Below, one piece after another: positions 1 to 8,485 of a stretch of DNA of 64,000 nucleotides. Origin of the DNA: Streptomyces flavotricini (GTDB lineage Bacteria > Actinomycetota > Actinomycetes > Streptomycetales > Streptomycetaceae); assembly GCF_020639365.1 (NCBI RefSeq), contig NZ_JAINUL010000001.1, positions 5,832,404 through 5,896,403 on the forward strand, in the 5' to 3' direction. Made by a program: the position numbers and the translations under genes. The notes beneath the pieces are model-generated. The model was not told the DNA's origin. It worked only from the letters and a program-made list of their open reading frames with translations, and searched no databases. How positions within the stretch are numbered: position 1 is the stretch's first letter; each line of letters starts with the position of its first letter.

Positions 1-1
1 C

Positions 2-3000
2 CCCGGCACACGTGTCCGTGAGCCCCTCGGCGGTCATAGCAACGAGGTCGTCGGACTCGCCTTCGCCCCGGTCCGTGGCCGCCGCGCCGTGCGCCCCGCC
101 GTCGCCGTGTTCCAGGCGCCGGTCTTCGCCGAGCCGATGTTCCAGACCCCGGAGACCGCGGCCATGGCCGCAGCGGCCGCCGCCGCGGCCGCCGAGGCGG
201 AAGAGGTCGAGGAAGAGGAAGAGCTCGAAGCCGAGGCCGAGGTCGTCCAGGCCCCCGCCGCCCAGCCGGCCGGCCGCCGCCGTCGCCGTGGCCGCGGTGC
301 GGCCGAGGCCGCCCCGGCCGCCGAGTCCGCGCCGGTCTCCCTGGCCGACGTGGAACGCGTCGAGGACGAGGCCGAGGCCGCCGAGCTCGACGAAGAGAGC
401 GCCGAGTTCGAAGAGGGCGACGAGACGGGCGAGCGCCCGTCCCGCCGCCGCCGTCGCGGTGGCCGTCGCCGCCGGCGCGGTGAGGCCGCCGACCTGGACG
501 AGTCCGCCGAGGACGAGGCCGAAGCCGAGGCCGCCGAGCAGGAGGCGGAAGAGGAAGAGACCGAGGACGACGAGGAGACCGGCGCCCTGGGCTCCAGCTC
601 CAGCCGCCGTCGCCGTCGCCGTCGCCGCCGCAGCGGTGACTCCGGCGCCGAGGGCGAAGCGGGCGAGGACGACGGCGTACGCACCGTCGTCAAGGTCCGC
701 GAGCCGCGCCCGGCCCGAGAGAAGGCCGAGCCGTCCGACGAGGTGCAGTCCATCAAGGGCTCGACCCGTCTGGAGGCGAAGAAGCAGCGCCGCCGCGAGG
801 GCCGCGAGCAGGGCCGCCGCCGCGTCCCGATCATCACCGAGGCCGAGTTCCTGGCCCGCCGCGAGGCCGTCGAGCGCGTCATGGTCGTCCGCCAGGCCGG
901 CGAGCGCACCCAGATCGGCGTCCTCGAGGACAACGTGCTCGTCGAGCACTACGTCAACAAGGAAGAAGCCACCTCGTACGTCGGCAACGTCTACCTGGGC
1001 AAGGTCCAGAACGTGCTGCCGTCGATGGAGGCCGCCTTCATCGACATCGGCAAGGGCCGCAACGCCGTCCTGTACGCCGGTGAGGTCAACTTCGAGGCGC
1101 TCGGCATGGCCAACGGGCCGCGCCGCATCGAGTCCGCCCTCAAGTCCGGCCAGTCGGTCCTGGTGCAGGTCACCAAGGACCCGATCGGCCACAAGGGCGC
1201 CCGCCTGACCAGCCAGGTCTCGCTGCCCGGCCGCTACCTGGTCTACGTGCCCGAGGGCTCGATGACCGGCATCAGCCGCAAGCTGCCCGACACCGAGCGC
1301 GCCCGCCTGAAGACCATCCTCAAGAAGATCGTCCCCGAGGACGCGGGCGTCATCGTGCGCACCGCCGCCGAGGGCGCGAGCGAGGACGAGCTGCGCCGCG
1401 ACGTCGAGCGTCTGCAGGCCCAGTGGGAGGACATCCAGAAGAAGTCGAAGCAGATCTCGACCTCTTCGCCGAGCCTGCTGTACGGCGAGCCGGACATGAC
1501 CGTCCGCGTCGTGCGCGACATCTTCAACGAGGACTTCTCGAAGGTCATCGTCAGCGGTGACACCGCCTGGGAGACCATCCACGGCTACGTGAACCACGTG
1601 GCCCCGGACCTGGCCGACCGGCTGTCGCGCTGGACCTCCGAGGTCGACGTCTTCGCGACGTACCGGATCGACGAGCAGCTCGCCAAGGCGCTCGACCGCA
1701 AGGTGTGGCTGCCCTCGGGCGGTTCCCTCGTGATCGACAAGACCGAGGCGATGATCGTCATCGACGTCAACACCGGCAAGTTCACCGGTCAGGGCGGCAA
1801 CCTCGAAGAGACCGTCACCAGGAACAACCTGGAGGCGGCCGAGGAGATCGTGCGCCAGCTGCGACTGCGCGACCTCGGCGGCATCGTCGTCATCGACTTC
1901 ATCGACATGGTCCTGGAGTCCAACCGCGACCTGGTCCTGCGGCGGATGCTGGAGTGCCTGGGCCGCGACCGTACGAAGCACCAGGTCGCCGAGGTGACCT
2001 CGCTGGGCCTGGTCCAGATGACCCGCAAGCGGGTGGGCCAGGGCCTGCTGGAGTCCTTCTCGGAGACCTGTGTCCACTGCAACGGACGCGGTGTGATCGT
2101 GCACATGGAGACGCCGACCGCGGTCGGCGGCGGTGGCAACGGCAAGCGCGCCAAGCGTCGCGGCGGCCGCGGTCACGAGCACGACCACGAGATCGAGGGT
2201 GTCGAGACCGTCGAGGTCCTCGAGACCGAGACCGAGGCCGAGGTGGCCGCCGAGCTCGCGGCGCCGGTGGCGCTGCCCGAGCCGGCGTTCGTCGCGGACG
2301 AGGAGCTCTACGGCAGCCCCGCCGAGGCGGAGGCCGCGGCCGGCCTGAGCGGTCGGCGCAACCGCCGCCGGGCCACCCGCAAGGCGACCGCCCCGGCGGG
2401 TGCCCCGCGCGGTGCGGCCGTCCCGGCGCCGGCCCCCGTGGCCGAGCCGGTGGCCGAGCCCGTCGTCGAGCCGGTCGTCGAGGCCGCCCCGGTGACCGAG
2501 CCGGCCGACACGGTGCTGGAGCCGGCCGCCGAGGTCGTCGCGGAGGCCGCCCCGGCCGCCGAGGCGGTCGAGGCCGCGCCCAAGGGCCGTACCCGTCGCC
2601 GGGCCACCCGCAAGGCCACGGCCCCGGCCCCGGTGGCCGAGACCGCCGCCGAGCCGGAGCCGGCGCCGGAACAGGCCGCCCCGGCCGCCCCGGAGCCCGA
2701 GGTCGTCGCAGAGGCCCCGGTGGCCGAGGCGCCGGTCGAGGAGGCCCCCGCGGCCGAGGCCGCTCCGGCCCGTCCGCGTCGCCGTGCCACCCGTAAGGCC
2801 ACCGCACCCGCCGGCTCCCCGGCCGGCGCGGCGGAGGCTGCCGTGGTGGTCGTCGAGACCCCCGCCGCCGAGCCCGAGGCCGCCCCGGCCCCGGCCGAGG
2901 AGGCGGAGGCCCCGCAGGCCGACGACGCGGCGGCCGAGAAGCCGGCCAAGAAGGCGGTCCGCAAGACGGCCGCCAAGAAGGCCCCGGCGAAGAAGGCCAC

Positions 3001-3148
3001 CGCCGCCAAGAAGGCGACGGCTGCCAAGAAGACCGTCGCGAAGAAGACGACGGCCAACAAGACCGTGGCGAAGCGGGCGACGAAGAAGACCGCGGCGGCC
3101 GAGCAGCAGTCGCTGCCCTCCGTCTCGGCTCCGACCGACGAAGCCTGA
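2..3148 (+). CDS. rne: Ribonuclease E/G, 5'-truncated by window edge
   Basis: Endoribonuclease of the RNase E/G family, acting in mRNA decay and rRNA/tRNA processing. The frame is open from base 2, so the true start lies upstream. Visible order: an acidic and Arg-rich low-complexity region (to about nt 830), an S1-type RNA-binding segment (YVGNVYLGKVQNVLP near nt 975), the catalytic core with the Asp motif VIDVNTGKFTG (near nt 1755) and the second Asp motif GGIVVIDFIDM (near nt 1880), a Cys pair CVHCNGRG (near nt 2070) in the position of the zinc link, then a long Ala/Pro/Glu-rich tail ending in Lys/Ala repeats. A catalytic core flanked on both sides by disordered regions is typical of Streptomyces RNase E. 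The motif RRRATRKATAP occurs three times in the tail. Confidence 0.95.
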   Translation, partial: PGTRVREPLGGHSNEVVGLAFAPVRGRRAVRPAVAVFQAPVFAEPMFQTPETAAMAAAAAAAAAEAEEVEEEEELEAEAEVVQAPAAQPAGRRRRRGRGAAEAAPAAESAPVSLADVERVEDEAEAAELDEESAEFEEGDETGERPSRRRRRGGRRRRRGEAADLDESAEDEAEAEAAEQEAEEEETEDDEETGALGSSSSRRRRRRRRRSGDSGAEGEAGEDDGVRTVVKVREPRPAREKAEPSDEVQSIKGSTRLEAKKQRRREGREQGRRRVPIITEAEFLARREAVERVMVVRQAGERTQIGVLEDNVLVEHYVNKEEATSYVGNVYLGKVQNVLPSMEAAFIDIGKGRNAVLYAGEVNFEALGMANGPRRIESALKSGQSVLVQVTKDPIGHKGARLTSQVSLPGRYLVYVPEGSMTGISRKLPDTERARLKTILKKIVPEDAGVIVRTAAEGASEDELRRDVERLQAQWEDIQKKSKQISTSSPSLLYGEPDMTVRVVRDIFNEDFSKVIVSGDTAWETIHGYVNHVAPDLADRLSRWTSEVDVFATYRIDEQLAKALDRKVWLPSGGSLVIDKTEAMIVIDVNTGKFTGQGGNLEETVTRNNLEAAEEIVRQLRLRDLGGIVVIDFIDMVLESNRDLVLRRMLECLGRDRTKHQVAEVTSLGLVQMTRKRVGQGLLESFSETCVHCNGRGVIVHMETPTAVGGGGNGKRAKRRGGRGHEHDHEIEGVETVEVLETETEAEVAAELAAPVALPEPAFVADEELYGSPAEAEAAAGLSGRRNRRRATRKATAPAGAPRGAAVPAPAPVAEPVAEPVVEPVVEAAPVTEPADTVLEPAAEVVAEAAPAAEAVEAAPKGRTRRRATRKATAPAPVAETAAEPEPAPEQAAPAAPEPEVVAEAPVAEAPVEEAPAAEAAPARPRRRATRKATAPAGSPAGAAEAAVVVVETPAAEPEAAPAPAEEAEAPQADDAAAEKPAKKAVRKTAAKKAPAKKATAAKKATAAKKTVAKKTTANKTVAKRATKKTAAAEQQSLPSVSAPTDEA

Positions 3149-3158
3149 TCCGCCGCAC

Positions 3159-3193
3159 GGCCGTGGACCCCGCCCCGGGCGGGGCCCACGGCC
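3159..3193 (+). terminator. Hairpin terminator after rne
   Basis: GC-rich inverted repeat starting 10 nt after the rne stop: left arm GGCCGTGG-A-CCCCGCC, right arm GCGGGG-CCCACGGCC. There is no T-run, as is usual for Streptomyces hairpin terminators. Confidence 0.7.
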
Positions 3194-3210
3194 TGCACGG
3201 GGCCCGGTTT

Positions 3211-3239
3211 GACCCTCCGGAACCGGCCCCGTAACCTAG
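3211..3239 (+). promoter_or_regulatory. Promoter of rplU-rpmA
   Basis: TTGACC (3211-3216), a 17-nt spacer, then TAACCT (3234-3239). This is a good match to a housekeeping sigma (HrdB-type) promoter, and it lies between the rne terminator and rplU. Confidence 0.7.
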
Positions 3240-3245
3240 ACCGTC

Positions 3246-3424
3246 GGCATGTCCCAGACGATTACGTCTGGTGCGCGTCGCGCTCCTGAGCACCTTCCTC
3301 CGCCGGGCCTCGCCCGCAGGAGAGGCCGCTCGTCCAATCCGGATCAGTTCGGTCCCCCCGCAAGAGGGGGCTGCCTGAGCGGCTGGCTTCAGGAGCATCC
3401 GTCCCGAGTGAGAGAGAGATCCGC
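3246..3424 (+). promoter_or_regulatory. Long structured rplU leader
   Basis: About 180 nt of untranslated leader separates the predicted transcription start from the rplU GTG. It contains a small hairpin (CCCCC-CGCAA-GAGGGGG near 3354-3370) and other GC-rich complementary stretches. No leader ORF is convincing. A leader this long before a ribosomal-protein operon is compatible with autogenous control by L21, but no known motif could be confirmed by eye. Confidence 0.35.
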
Positions 3425-3745
3425 GTGTACGCCATCGTGCGCAGCGGTGGTCGCCAGCACAAGGTTGCTGTTGGTGACATCGTTGAGGTTGACAAGATTT
3501 CCACTGCCAAGGTTGGCGACACGGTCGAGCTCTCGACCCTGCTCGTTGTCGACGGCGACGCCGTGACCAGCGACCCGTGGGTGCTGGCCGGGATCAAGGT
3601 CCAGGCCGAGATCGTGGACCACCACAAGGGCGCCAAGATCGACATCCTGCGCTACAAGAACAAGACCGGCTACCGCCGTCGCCAGGGTCACCGTCAGCAG
3701 TACACGGCGATCAAGGTCACCGGTATCCCCACGGCTGCGAAGTAA
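3425..3745 (+). CDS. rplU: 50S ribosomal protein L21
   Basis: Large-subunit ribosomal protein of 106 residues, the normal length for the family. It begins MYAIVRSGGRQHKV, the L21 N-terminal signature, and ends with the basic stretch GYRRRQGHRQQYT typical of its 23S rRNA-contacting end. The GTG start at 3425 is preceded by a purine-rich GAGAGAGA Shine-Dalgarno sequence. It is followed after 13 nt by rpmA, so the two form the usual L21-L27 operon, here downstream of rne and upstream of obgE. Confidence 0.98.
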   Translation: MYAIVRSGGRQHKVAVGDIVEVDKISTAKVGDTVELSTLLVVDGDAVTSDPWVLAGIKVQAEIVDHHKGAKIDILRYKNKTGYRRRQGHRQQYTAIKVTGIPTAAK

Positions 3746-3758
3746 GAGGGACTGAGAC

Positions 3759-4013
3759 ATGGCACACAAGAAGGGCGCATCGTCCACTCGGAACGGGCGC
3801 GATTCCAATGCTCAGCGGCTCGGCGTGAAGCGCTTCGGCGGTCAGGTCGTCTCCGCCGGCGAGATCCTCGTCCGCCAGCGCGGCACCCACTTCCACCCGG
3901 GTTCGGGTGTCGGTCGTGGTGGCGACGACACGCTGTTCGCGCTGCAGGCGGGTGCCGTCGAGTTCGGCACGCACCGTGGCCGCAAGGTCGTCAACATCGT
4001 TCCGGCCGCCTGA
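3759..4013 (+). CDS. rpmA: 50S ribosomal protein L27
   Basis: Ribosomal protein L27, 84 residues, begins MAHKKGASSTRNGRDS. The N-terminal extension reaches toward the peptidyl transferase centre. It lacks the cleavable leader found in Firmicutes L27, so the mature N-terminus is encoded directly. The body contains the conserved RQRGTHFHPG and GRGGDDTLFA segments. Co-transcribed with rplU and followed by a strong hairpin. Confidence 0.98.
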   Translation: MAHKKGASSTRNGRDSNAQRLGVKRFGGQVVSAGEILVRQRGTHFHPGSGVGRGGDDTLFALQAGAVEFGTHRGRKVVNIVPAA

Positions 4014-4048
4014 TCCAGCTCCTGCTGATCAGCGGTACGTAACTTCCC

Positions 4049-4105
4049 GAGGGCGGATCTCAGCTCTTCCCGGCGCGAGCCGGGAAGAGAGGTCCGCCCT
4101 CGGTG
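4049..4105 (+). terminator. Two-tier hairpin terminator after rpmA
   Basis: Outer stem CCGAGGGCGGA (4049-4059) pairs with TCCGCCCTCGG (4095-4105). Inner stem CTCTTCCCGGC (4066-4076) pairs with GCCGGGAAGAG (4081-4091) around a GCGA tetraloop. Both stems are perfect, and the structure lies between rpmA and obgE. Confidence 0.8.
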
Positions 4106-4182
4106 CGTTGTCATACAGACCACGTTTTAATGGGCAGCTAGGCCTGCCCGGGACATTCCCGTATGTATCTGGAGGAACAACC

Positions 4183-5628
4183 ATGACCACCTTCGTGGAC
4201 CGCGTCGAGCTGCATGTCGCCGCGGGTAACGGGGGCCACGGCTGCGCCTCCGTTCACCGGGAGAAGTTCAAGCCGCTCGGCGGCCCCGACGGCGGAAACG
4301 GCGGCCGTGGCGGCGACGTCATCCTGGTGGTGGAGCAGGCGATCACCACCCTGCTGGACTACCACCACAGCCCCCACCGCAAGGCCACCAACGGCAAGCC
4401 CGGCGAGGGCGGCAACCGCTCCGGCAAGGACGGCCAGGACCTGGTCCTGCCCGTGCCGGACGGCACCGTCGTCCTCGACAAGGAGGGCAACGTCCTCGCC
4501 GACCTCGTCGGCCAGGGCACCACGTACGTGGCCGCCGAGGGCGGCCGCGGCGGCCTCGGCAATGCCGCGCTGTCCTCCGCCCGCCGCAAGGCCCCCGGCT
4601 TCGCCCTCCTCGGCGTCCCCGGCGCCACCGGCGACATCGTCCTGGAGCTCAAGACCGTCGCCGACGTGGCCCTCGTCGGCTTCCCGAGCGCCGGCAAGTC
4701 CTCGCTGATCTCGGTGCTCTCCTCCGCCAAGCCGAAGATCGCGGACTACCCCTTCACCACCCTCGTCCCGAACCTGGGCGTCGTCACGGCCGGCTCGACC
4801 GTCTACACCATCGCCGACGTCCCGGGCCTCATCCCGGGCGCCAGCCAGGGCAAGGGCCTCGGCCTGGAGTTCCTGCGCCACGTCGAGCGCTGCTCGGTTC
4901 TCGTGCACGTCCTGGACACCGCGACCCTGGAGTCCGACCGCGACCCGATCGCCGACCTCGACGTCATCGAGGAGGAGCTCAAGCTCTACGGCGGCGGCCT
5001 GGAGAAGCGTCCGCGCCTGGTCGTCCTCAACAAGGTCGACATCCCCGACGGCCAGGAGCTCGCCGACATGGTCCGCCCGGACCTGGAGGCCCGCGGCTAC
5101 AAGGTCTTCGAGGTCTCCGCGGTCGCCCGCACGGGCCTCAAGGAGCTCTCCTACTTCCTCGCCGAGGGCATCGCCAAGGCGCGCGCCCGCAAGCCGAAGC
5201 AGGAGGCGACCCGCATCGTCATCCGCCCGAAGGCCGTGGACGACGCCGGCTTCACCGTCACGTACGACGAGGTCGAGGACGTGTACACGGTGCGCGGCGA
5301 GAAGCCGGAGCGCTGGGTCCGCCAGACCGACTTCAACAACGACGAGGCCGTGGGCTACCTGGCCGACCGCCTCAACCGCCTCGGTGTCGAGGACGCGCTG
5401 AAGAAGGCCGGCGCCCGCGCCGGCGACGGCGTCGCCATCGGCTCCGACGAGAACGCGGTCGTCTTCGACTGGGAGCCGACCATGATGGCCGGCGCCGAGA
5501 TGCTGGGCCGCCGCGGTGAGGACCACCGCCTGGAAGCCCCGCGTCCGGCCACCACCCGCCGCAAGGAGAAGGAAGCCAAGCGCGGGGACTCGGCGCAGCA
5601 GGAGTACGACGAGTTCCGGCCCTTCTGA
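4183..5628 (+). CDS. obgE: GTPase Obg/CgtA
   Basis: Essential ribosome-associated GTPase of 481 residues, involved in 50S assembly and, in Streptomyces, in the onset of aerial growth. ATG 4183 is preceded by GGAGGA at 4171. The glycine-rich Obg fold comes first (GGDGGNGGRGGDV region), then the G domain with P-loop GFPSAGKSSL at about residue 165 and G4 NKVD at about residue 283. The C-terminal OCT domain has the motif ERWVRQTDF. A charged tail of some 50 residues follows. The frame is open upstream of 4183, but that part runs through the rpmA region and has no RBS. Confidence 0.96.
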   Translation: MTTFVDRVELHVAAGNGGHGCASVHREKFKPLGGPDGGNGGRGGDVILVVEQAITTLLDYHHSPHRKATNGKPGEGGNRSGKDGQDLVLPVPDGTVVLDKEGNVLADLVGQGTTYVAAEGGRGGLGNAALSSARRKAPGFALLGVPGATGDIVLELKTVADVALVGFPSAGKSSLISVLSSAKPKIADYPFTTLVPNLGVVTAGSTVYTIADVPGLIPGASQGKGLGLEFLRHVERCSVLVHVLDTATLESDRDPIADLDVIEEELKLYGGGLEKRPRLVVLNKVDIPDGQELADMVRPDLEARGYKVFEVSAVARTGLKELSYFLAEGIAKARARKPKQEATRIVIRPKAVDDAGFTVTYDEVEDVYTVRGEKPERWVRQTDFNNDEAVGYLADRLNRLGVEDALKKAGARAGDGVAIGSDENAVVFDWEPTMMAGAEMLGRRGEDHRLEAPRPATTRRKEKEAKRGDSAQQEYDEFRPF

Positions 5629-5666
5629 TCTGCCGCTTTGCCGTGCGCGTGCCCCGGACGGCGGAG

Positions 5667-5698
5667 TTGAAGTGATGTTTACCCCGGTCGCCTAGGAT
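5667..5698 (+). promoter_or_regulatory. Promoter giving a leaderless transcript
   Basis: TTGAAG (5667-5672) and TAGGAT (5693-5698) with a 20-nt spacer. The -10 element ends 7 nt before the GTG of the next gene, which has no Shine-Dalgarno sequence, so the mRNA is probably leaderless. Confidence 0.45.
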
Positions 5699-5705
5699 CC
5701 ACTGG

Positions 5706-7325
5706 GTGAGCAGCACCAACACTCCCAGCGTTTCCGTCGTGGTGATCGCGTACAACGACGCCGTGCTCGTGGGCGAGGCCGTTTCCTCGGCTCTCGCCCA
5801 GGGCCCGGTCGTCGCCGAGGTGATCGCCGTCAACGACGCCTCGGCCGACGGCACCGCGCGGGTGCTGGACGAGCTGGCCGCCGTCCACCCGCGCCTGAAG
5901 GTCGTGCACCGCACGGAGAACAGCGGCGGCTGCGGTACCCCGCGCAACGACGGGATCGCGGCCGCGAGCTCCCCGTACGTCCTCTTCCTCGACAGCGACG
6001 ACGTGCTGCCCCCGGGGGCGGCCGACGCCCTCGTGCGCGCCGCCGAGGAGCACCGCGCGCCGGTGACCGTCGGCGCGTGCGTACGCCGTGAGCTGCCCCA
6101 GCACCACGACGTGCCCTGGATGCCCGGGCTGTACACCGCGGGCGACGTGATCGAGCGGCCCGCCGACCGGCCCGAGCTGGTCCGGGACACCCTCTGCGTC
6201 AACAAGCTGTACGAGCGGGCCTTCCTGGACAAGCATGCGATCCGTTTCCCGGACGGCCGGTTCATCTACGAGGACTTCGTCTTCACCGCGCGGGTCCTGG
6301 CCGCCGCCCCGCGCATCGCCGTCATCGGCGACCTCGTCTACGTCTGGCACGTGCGCCGCGATGCCGCCCAGGTGTCGATCTCCCTGGACCGCAAGGACGT
6401 CGGCAACTGGCGCTCCCGGATCGAGGCCCACCGCACGGCCTGCCGGATCATCACCGACTCCTCCCCGGAGCTGGGCCTCGCCTGCCAGGTGAAGTTCCTG
6501 GAGTACGACCTGCGCATGTACCTGCGCGAGCTCGGCCGGGACCCCGAATACCAGGCCGCCTGGTGGACGTTGACCCGCGATTACGTCGCCGGGTTCGACG
6601 AGGCCGCCGTGGAGGCCGCCGGGGCGCACGCCCGCTGGGTCGTCCGGCTGCTGCGGGCCACCGCGACCCCGCCCGCCGACGTCGAGCGGCTCACCCGCTT
6701 CGCCGCCGAGCCGCCCCGGCTGCTGCCCCCGTACGCGACCGGCCCGGACGGGCGGCCCGTGTGGAGCGAGGAGCTCCCGGTCGTCCTGGACGGGCTGGCC
6801 GGGCTGCCGGTGGCCGGACTGCCCGTCAGCATCGACGCCGAACCGGTGGGTGCGGGCCGGCTCCGGATCCGGGTGCGCGAGCTGTACGGGCGCCTCGCCG
6901 AAGCCGGACCGCGCACCGCCCGGCTGAGCTTCGTACCCCGCGCGGGCGGGCAGCCCGTGCAGGACCGGCCGGTGGAGCTGAGCCCCGCCGCCGACGGCGA
7001 CGGCTGGAGCGCCGAACTGCCGTTCCGGCTCACCGCAGTGGCCGCCGCGGGACGCCGCCAGGGGCGCCGGGGCATGCAGTCGTGGGGCGTCCAGGTGGGA
7101 GTGGAGTTCGCCGACGGGAGCTCCCTGCTCACCTCCCCGCGCCCCCTCGACGACCTCCTGCGCCGCCGTGCCCTGCCGAGCAGCAGGTACGGTGTTCTGC
7201 TGGCGCAGCCGTTCCGTACGGGCGGGGGATCGCTGGCCCTGCGGCTCGCGCCGGGTGCCGCGGGCGCGCTGAGCCTCGTACGCAACCGTCTCCACCGGGC
7301 CCGGGCAGGCCGCGGATCGGAGTGA
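5706..7325 (+). CDS. GT2 family glycosyltransferase
   Basis: 539-residue protein with a GT-A fold GT2 domain in the first ~230 residues: SVVVIAYNDAVLVGEA at the N-terminus and the nucleotide-sugar/metal motif FLDSDDVLPPG near residue 98. The GCGTPRNDGI segment just before it closely matches the same region of the GT2 domain of the fused protein at 9631-12510 (GCGAPRNHGI). The C-terminal ~300 residues are divergent and probably accessory. No membrane segment is obvious. It starts an envelope-polymer glycosyltransferase cluster with galE immediately downstream. The sugar and acceptor cannot be read from sequence; wall teichoic acid or a related glycopolymer is the likely context. Confidence 0.85.
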   Translation: MSSTNTPSVSVVVIAYNDAVLVGEAVSSALAQGPVVAEVIAVNDASADGTARVLDELAAVHPRLKVVHRTENSGGCGTPRNDGIAAASSPYVLFLDSDDVLPPGAADALVRAAEEHRAPVTVGACVRRELPQHHDVPWMPGLYTAGDVIERPADRPELVRDTLCVNKLYERAFLDKHAIRFPDGRFIYEDFVFTARVLAAAPRIAVIGDLVYVWHVRRDAAQVSISLDRKDVGNWRSRIEAHRTACRIITDSSPELGLACQVKFLEYDLRMYLRELGRDPEYQAAWWTLTRDYVAGFDEAAVEAAGAHARWVVRLLRATATPPADVERLTRFAAEPPRLLPPYATGPDGRPVWSEELPVVLDGLAGLPVAGLPVSIDAEPVGAGRLRIRVRELYGRLAEAGPRTARLSFVPRAGGQPVQDRPVELSPAADGDGWSAELPFRLTAVAAAGRRQGRRGMQSWGVQVGVEFADGSSLLTSPRPLDDLLRRRALPSSRYGVLLAQPFRTGGGSLALRLAPGAAGALSLVRNRLHRARAGRGSE

Positions 7326-7404
7326 AGACAGTCGGCGATCGCAAGGTCGCCCGAGATTTCGGACAGGACTCCGGATCAGCTCCGGGGACCCCAGGGAGAT
7401 ACGC

Positions 7405-8406
7405 ATGACTTTTCTGATCACTGGTGGCGCCGGCTACATCGGCTCCCACGTCGTCCGCGCGATGGTCGCCGCAGGTGAGAGCGTCGTCGTCTACGACGAC
7501 CTCTCCACGGGCAACGAGGACCGCGTCCCGGAGGGCGTCCCGCTGGTGATCGGCACGGTCCTGGACCGGCTGAACCTGGACGAGACCATCCGGCGCTACA
7601 AGATCACCGGTGTGGTGCACCTGGCGGGCAAGAAGCAGGTCGGCGAGTCCGTCGAGAAGCCGCTGTTCTACTACCACGAGAACGTGCAGGGCCTCCAGGT
7701 CCTGCTGGGCGCGGTGGCCGCGGCCGGCGTCCGCAACTTCCTGTTCTCCTCCTCCGCCTCCGTGTACGGCATGCCCGACGTGGAGCTCGTCACCGAGGAG
7801 ACCCCGTGCGCGCCGCTGAGCCCGTACGGCGAGACGAAGCTGGCCGGCGAGTGGCTGGTCCGCGCCGCCGGCAAGGCGTACGGCATCTCCACCGCCTGCC
7901 TGCGTTACTTCAACGTGGCGGGCGCGGCCGCCCCCGAGCTCGCGGACACCGGGGTCTTCAACCTGGTGCCGATGGTCTTCGAGCGGTTCGACAAGGGGGA
8001 GGGCGCCCGCATCTTCGGCGACGACTACGAGACCCCGGACGGCACCTGCATCCGCGACTACATCCACGTCGAGGACCTCGCCGAGGCCCACGTGGTGGCG
8101 GCCCGCAAGCTCGTCGAGTGGGGCGCGACCGGGGAGTACAAGGACCTCACCGTCAACATCGGCCGCGGCGAGGGCGTCTCCGTGCGGGAGATGGCGGAGC
8201 TGCTGAACGAGGGCACCGGGCACTCCTACGAGCCCGTCGTCGTCCCGCGGCGCCCCGGTGACCCGGCGAAGGTCGTGGCCTCGGCCGACAAGATCGCGGC
8301 GGAGCTCGGCTGGAAGGCCAAGCACGACGTCCGCGAGATGATCACCTCGGCCTGGGCGGGCTGGGAGGCCAACCGCAAGGGCGAGCTGCCGCACGTCGCG
8401 CGCTGA
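7405..8406 (+). CDS. galE: UDP-glucose 4-epimerase (extended SDR)
   Basis: NAD-dependent epimerase of 333 residues that interconverts UDP-glucose and UDP-galactose. It has the Rossmann motif TGGAGYIGSHVV at residues 5-16, the catalytic SSSASVYG segment, the YGETK form of the YxxxK catalytic pair, and the substrate-binding YIHVEDLAEAH. ATG 7405 has GGGAG upstream. It follows the GT2 gene by 79 nt and ends at a shared bidirectional terminator. Within this locus it probably supplies an activated sugar for the wall polymer. A related specificity (for example UDP-GlcNAc) cannot be excluded. Confidence 0.88.
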   Translation: MTFLITGGAGYIGSHVVRAMVAAGESVVVYDDLSTGNEDRVPEGVPLVIGTVLDRLNLDETIRRYKITGVVHLAGKKQVGESVEKPLFYYHENVQGLQVLLGAVAAAGVRNFLFSSSASVYGMPDVELVTEETPCAPLSPYGETKLAGEWLVRAAGKAYGISTACLRYFNVAGAAAPELADTGVFNLVPMVFERFDKGEGARIFGDDYETPDGTCIRDYIHVEDLAEAHVVAARKLVEWGATGEYKDLTVNIGRGEGVSVREMAELLNEGTGHSYEPVVVPRRPGDPAKVVASADKIAAELGWKAKHDVREMITSAWAGWEANRKGELPHVAR

Positions 8407-8430
8407 GCCCGTACGCCGCGTCGAACAGCA

Positions 8431-8473
8431 CGAAGCCGCCCGCCCCGGATGCGTTCCGGGGCGGGCGGCTTCG
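8431..8473. terminator. Bidirectional terminator, 19-bp stem
   Basis: Perfect 19-bp inverted repeat (8431-8449 with 8455-8473, loop TGCGT) between the convergent galE and GT4 genes. Left arm begins CGAAGCCGCCCGCCCC. Confidence 0.85.
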
Positions 8474-8485
8474 TAGGGGGGCCGC

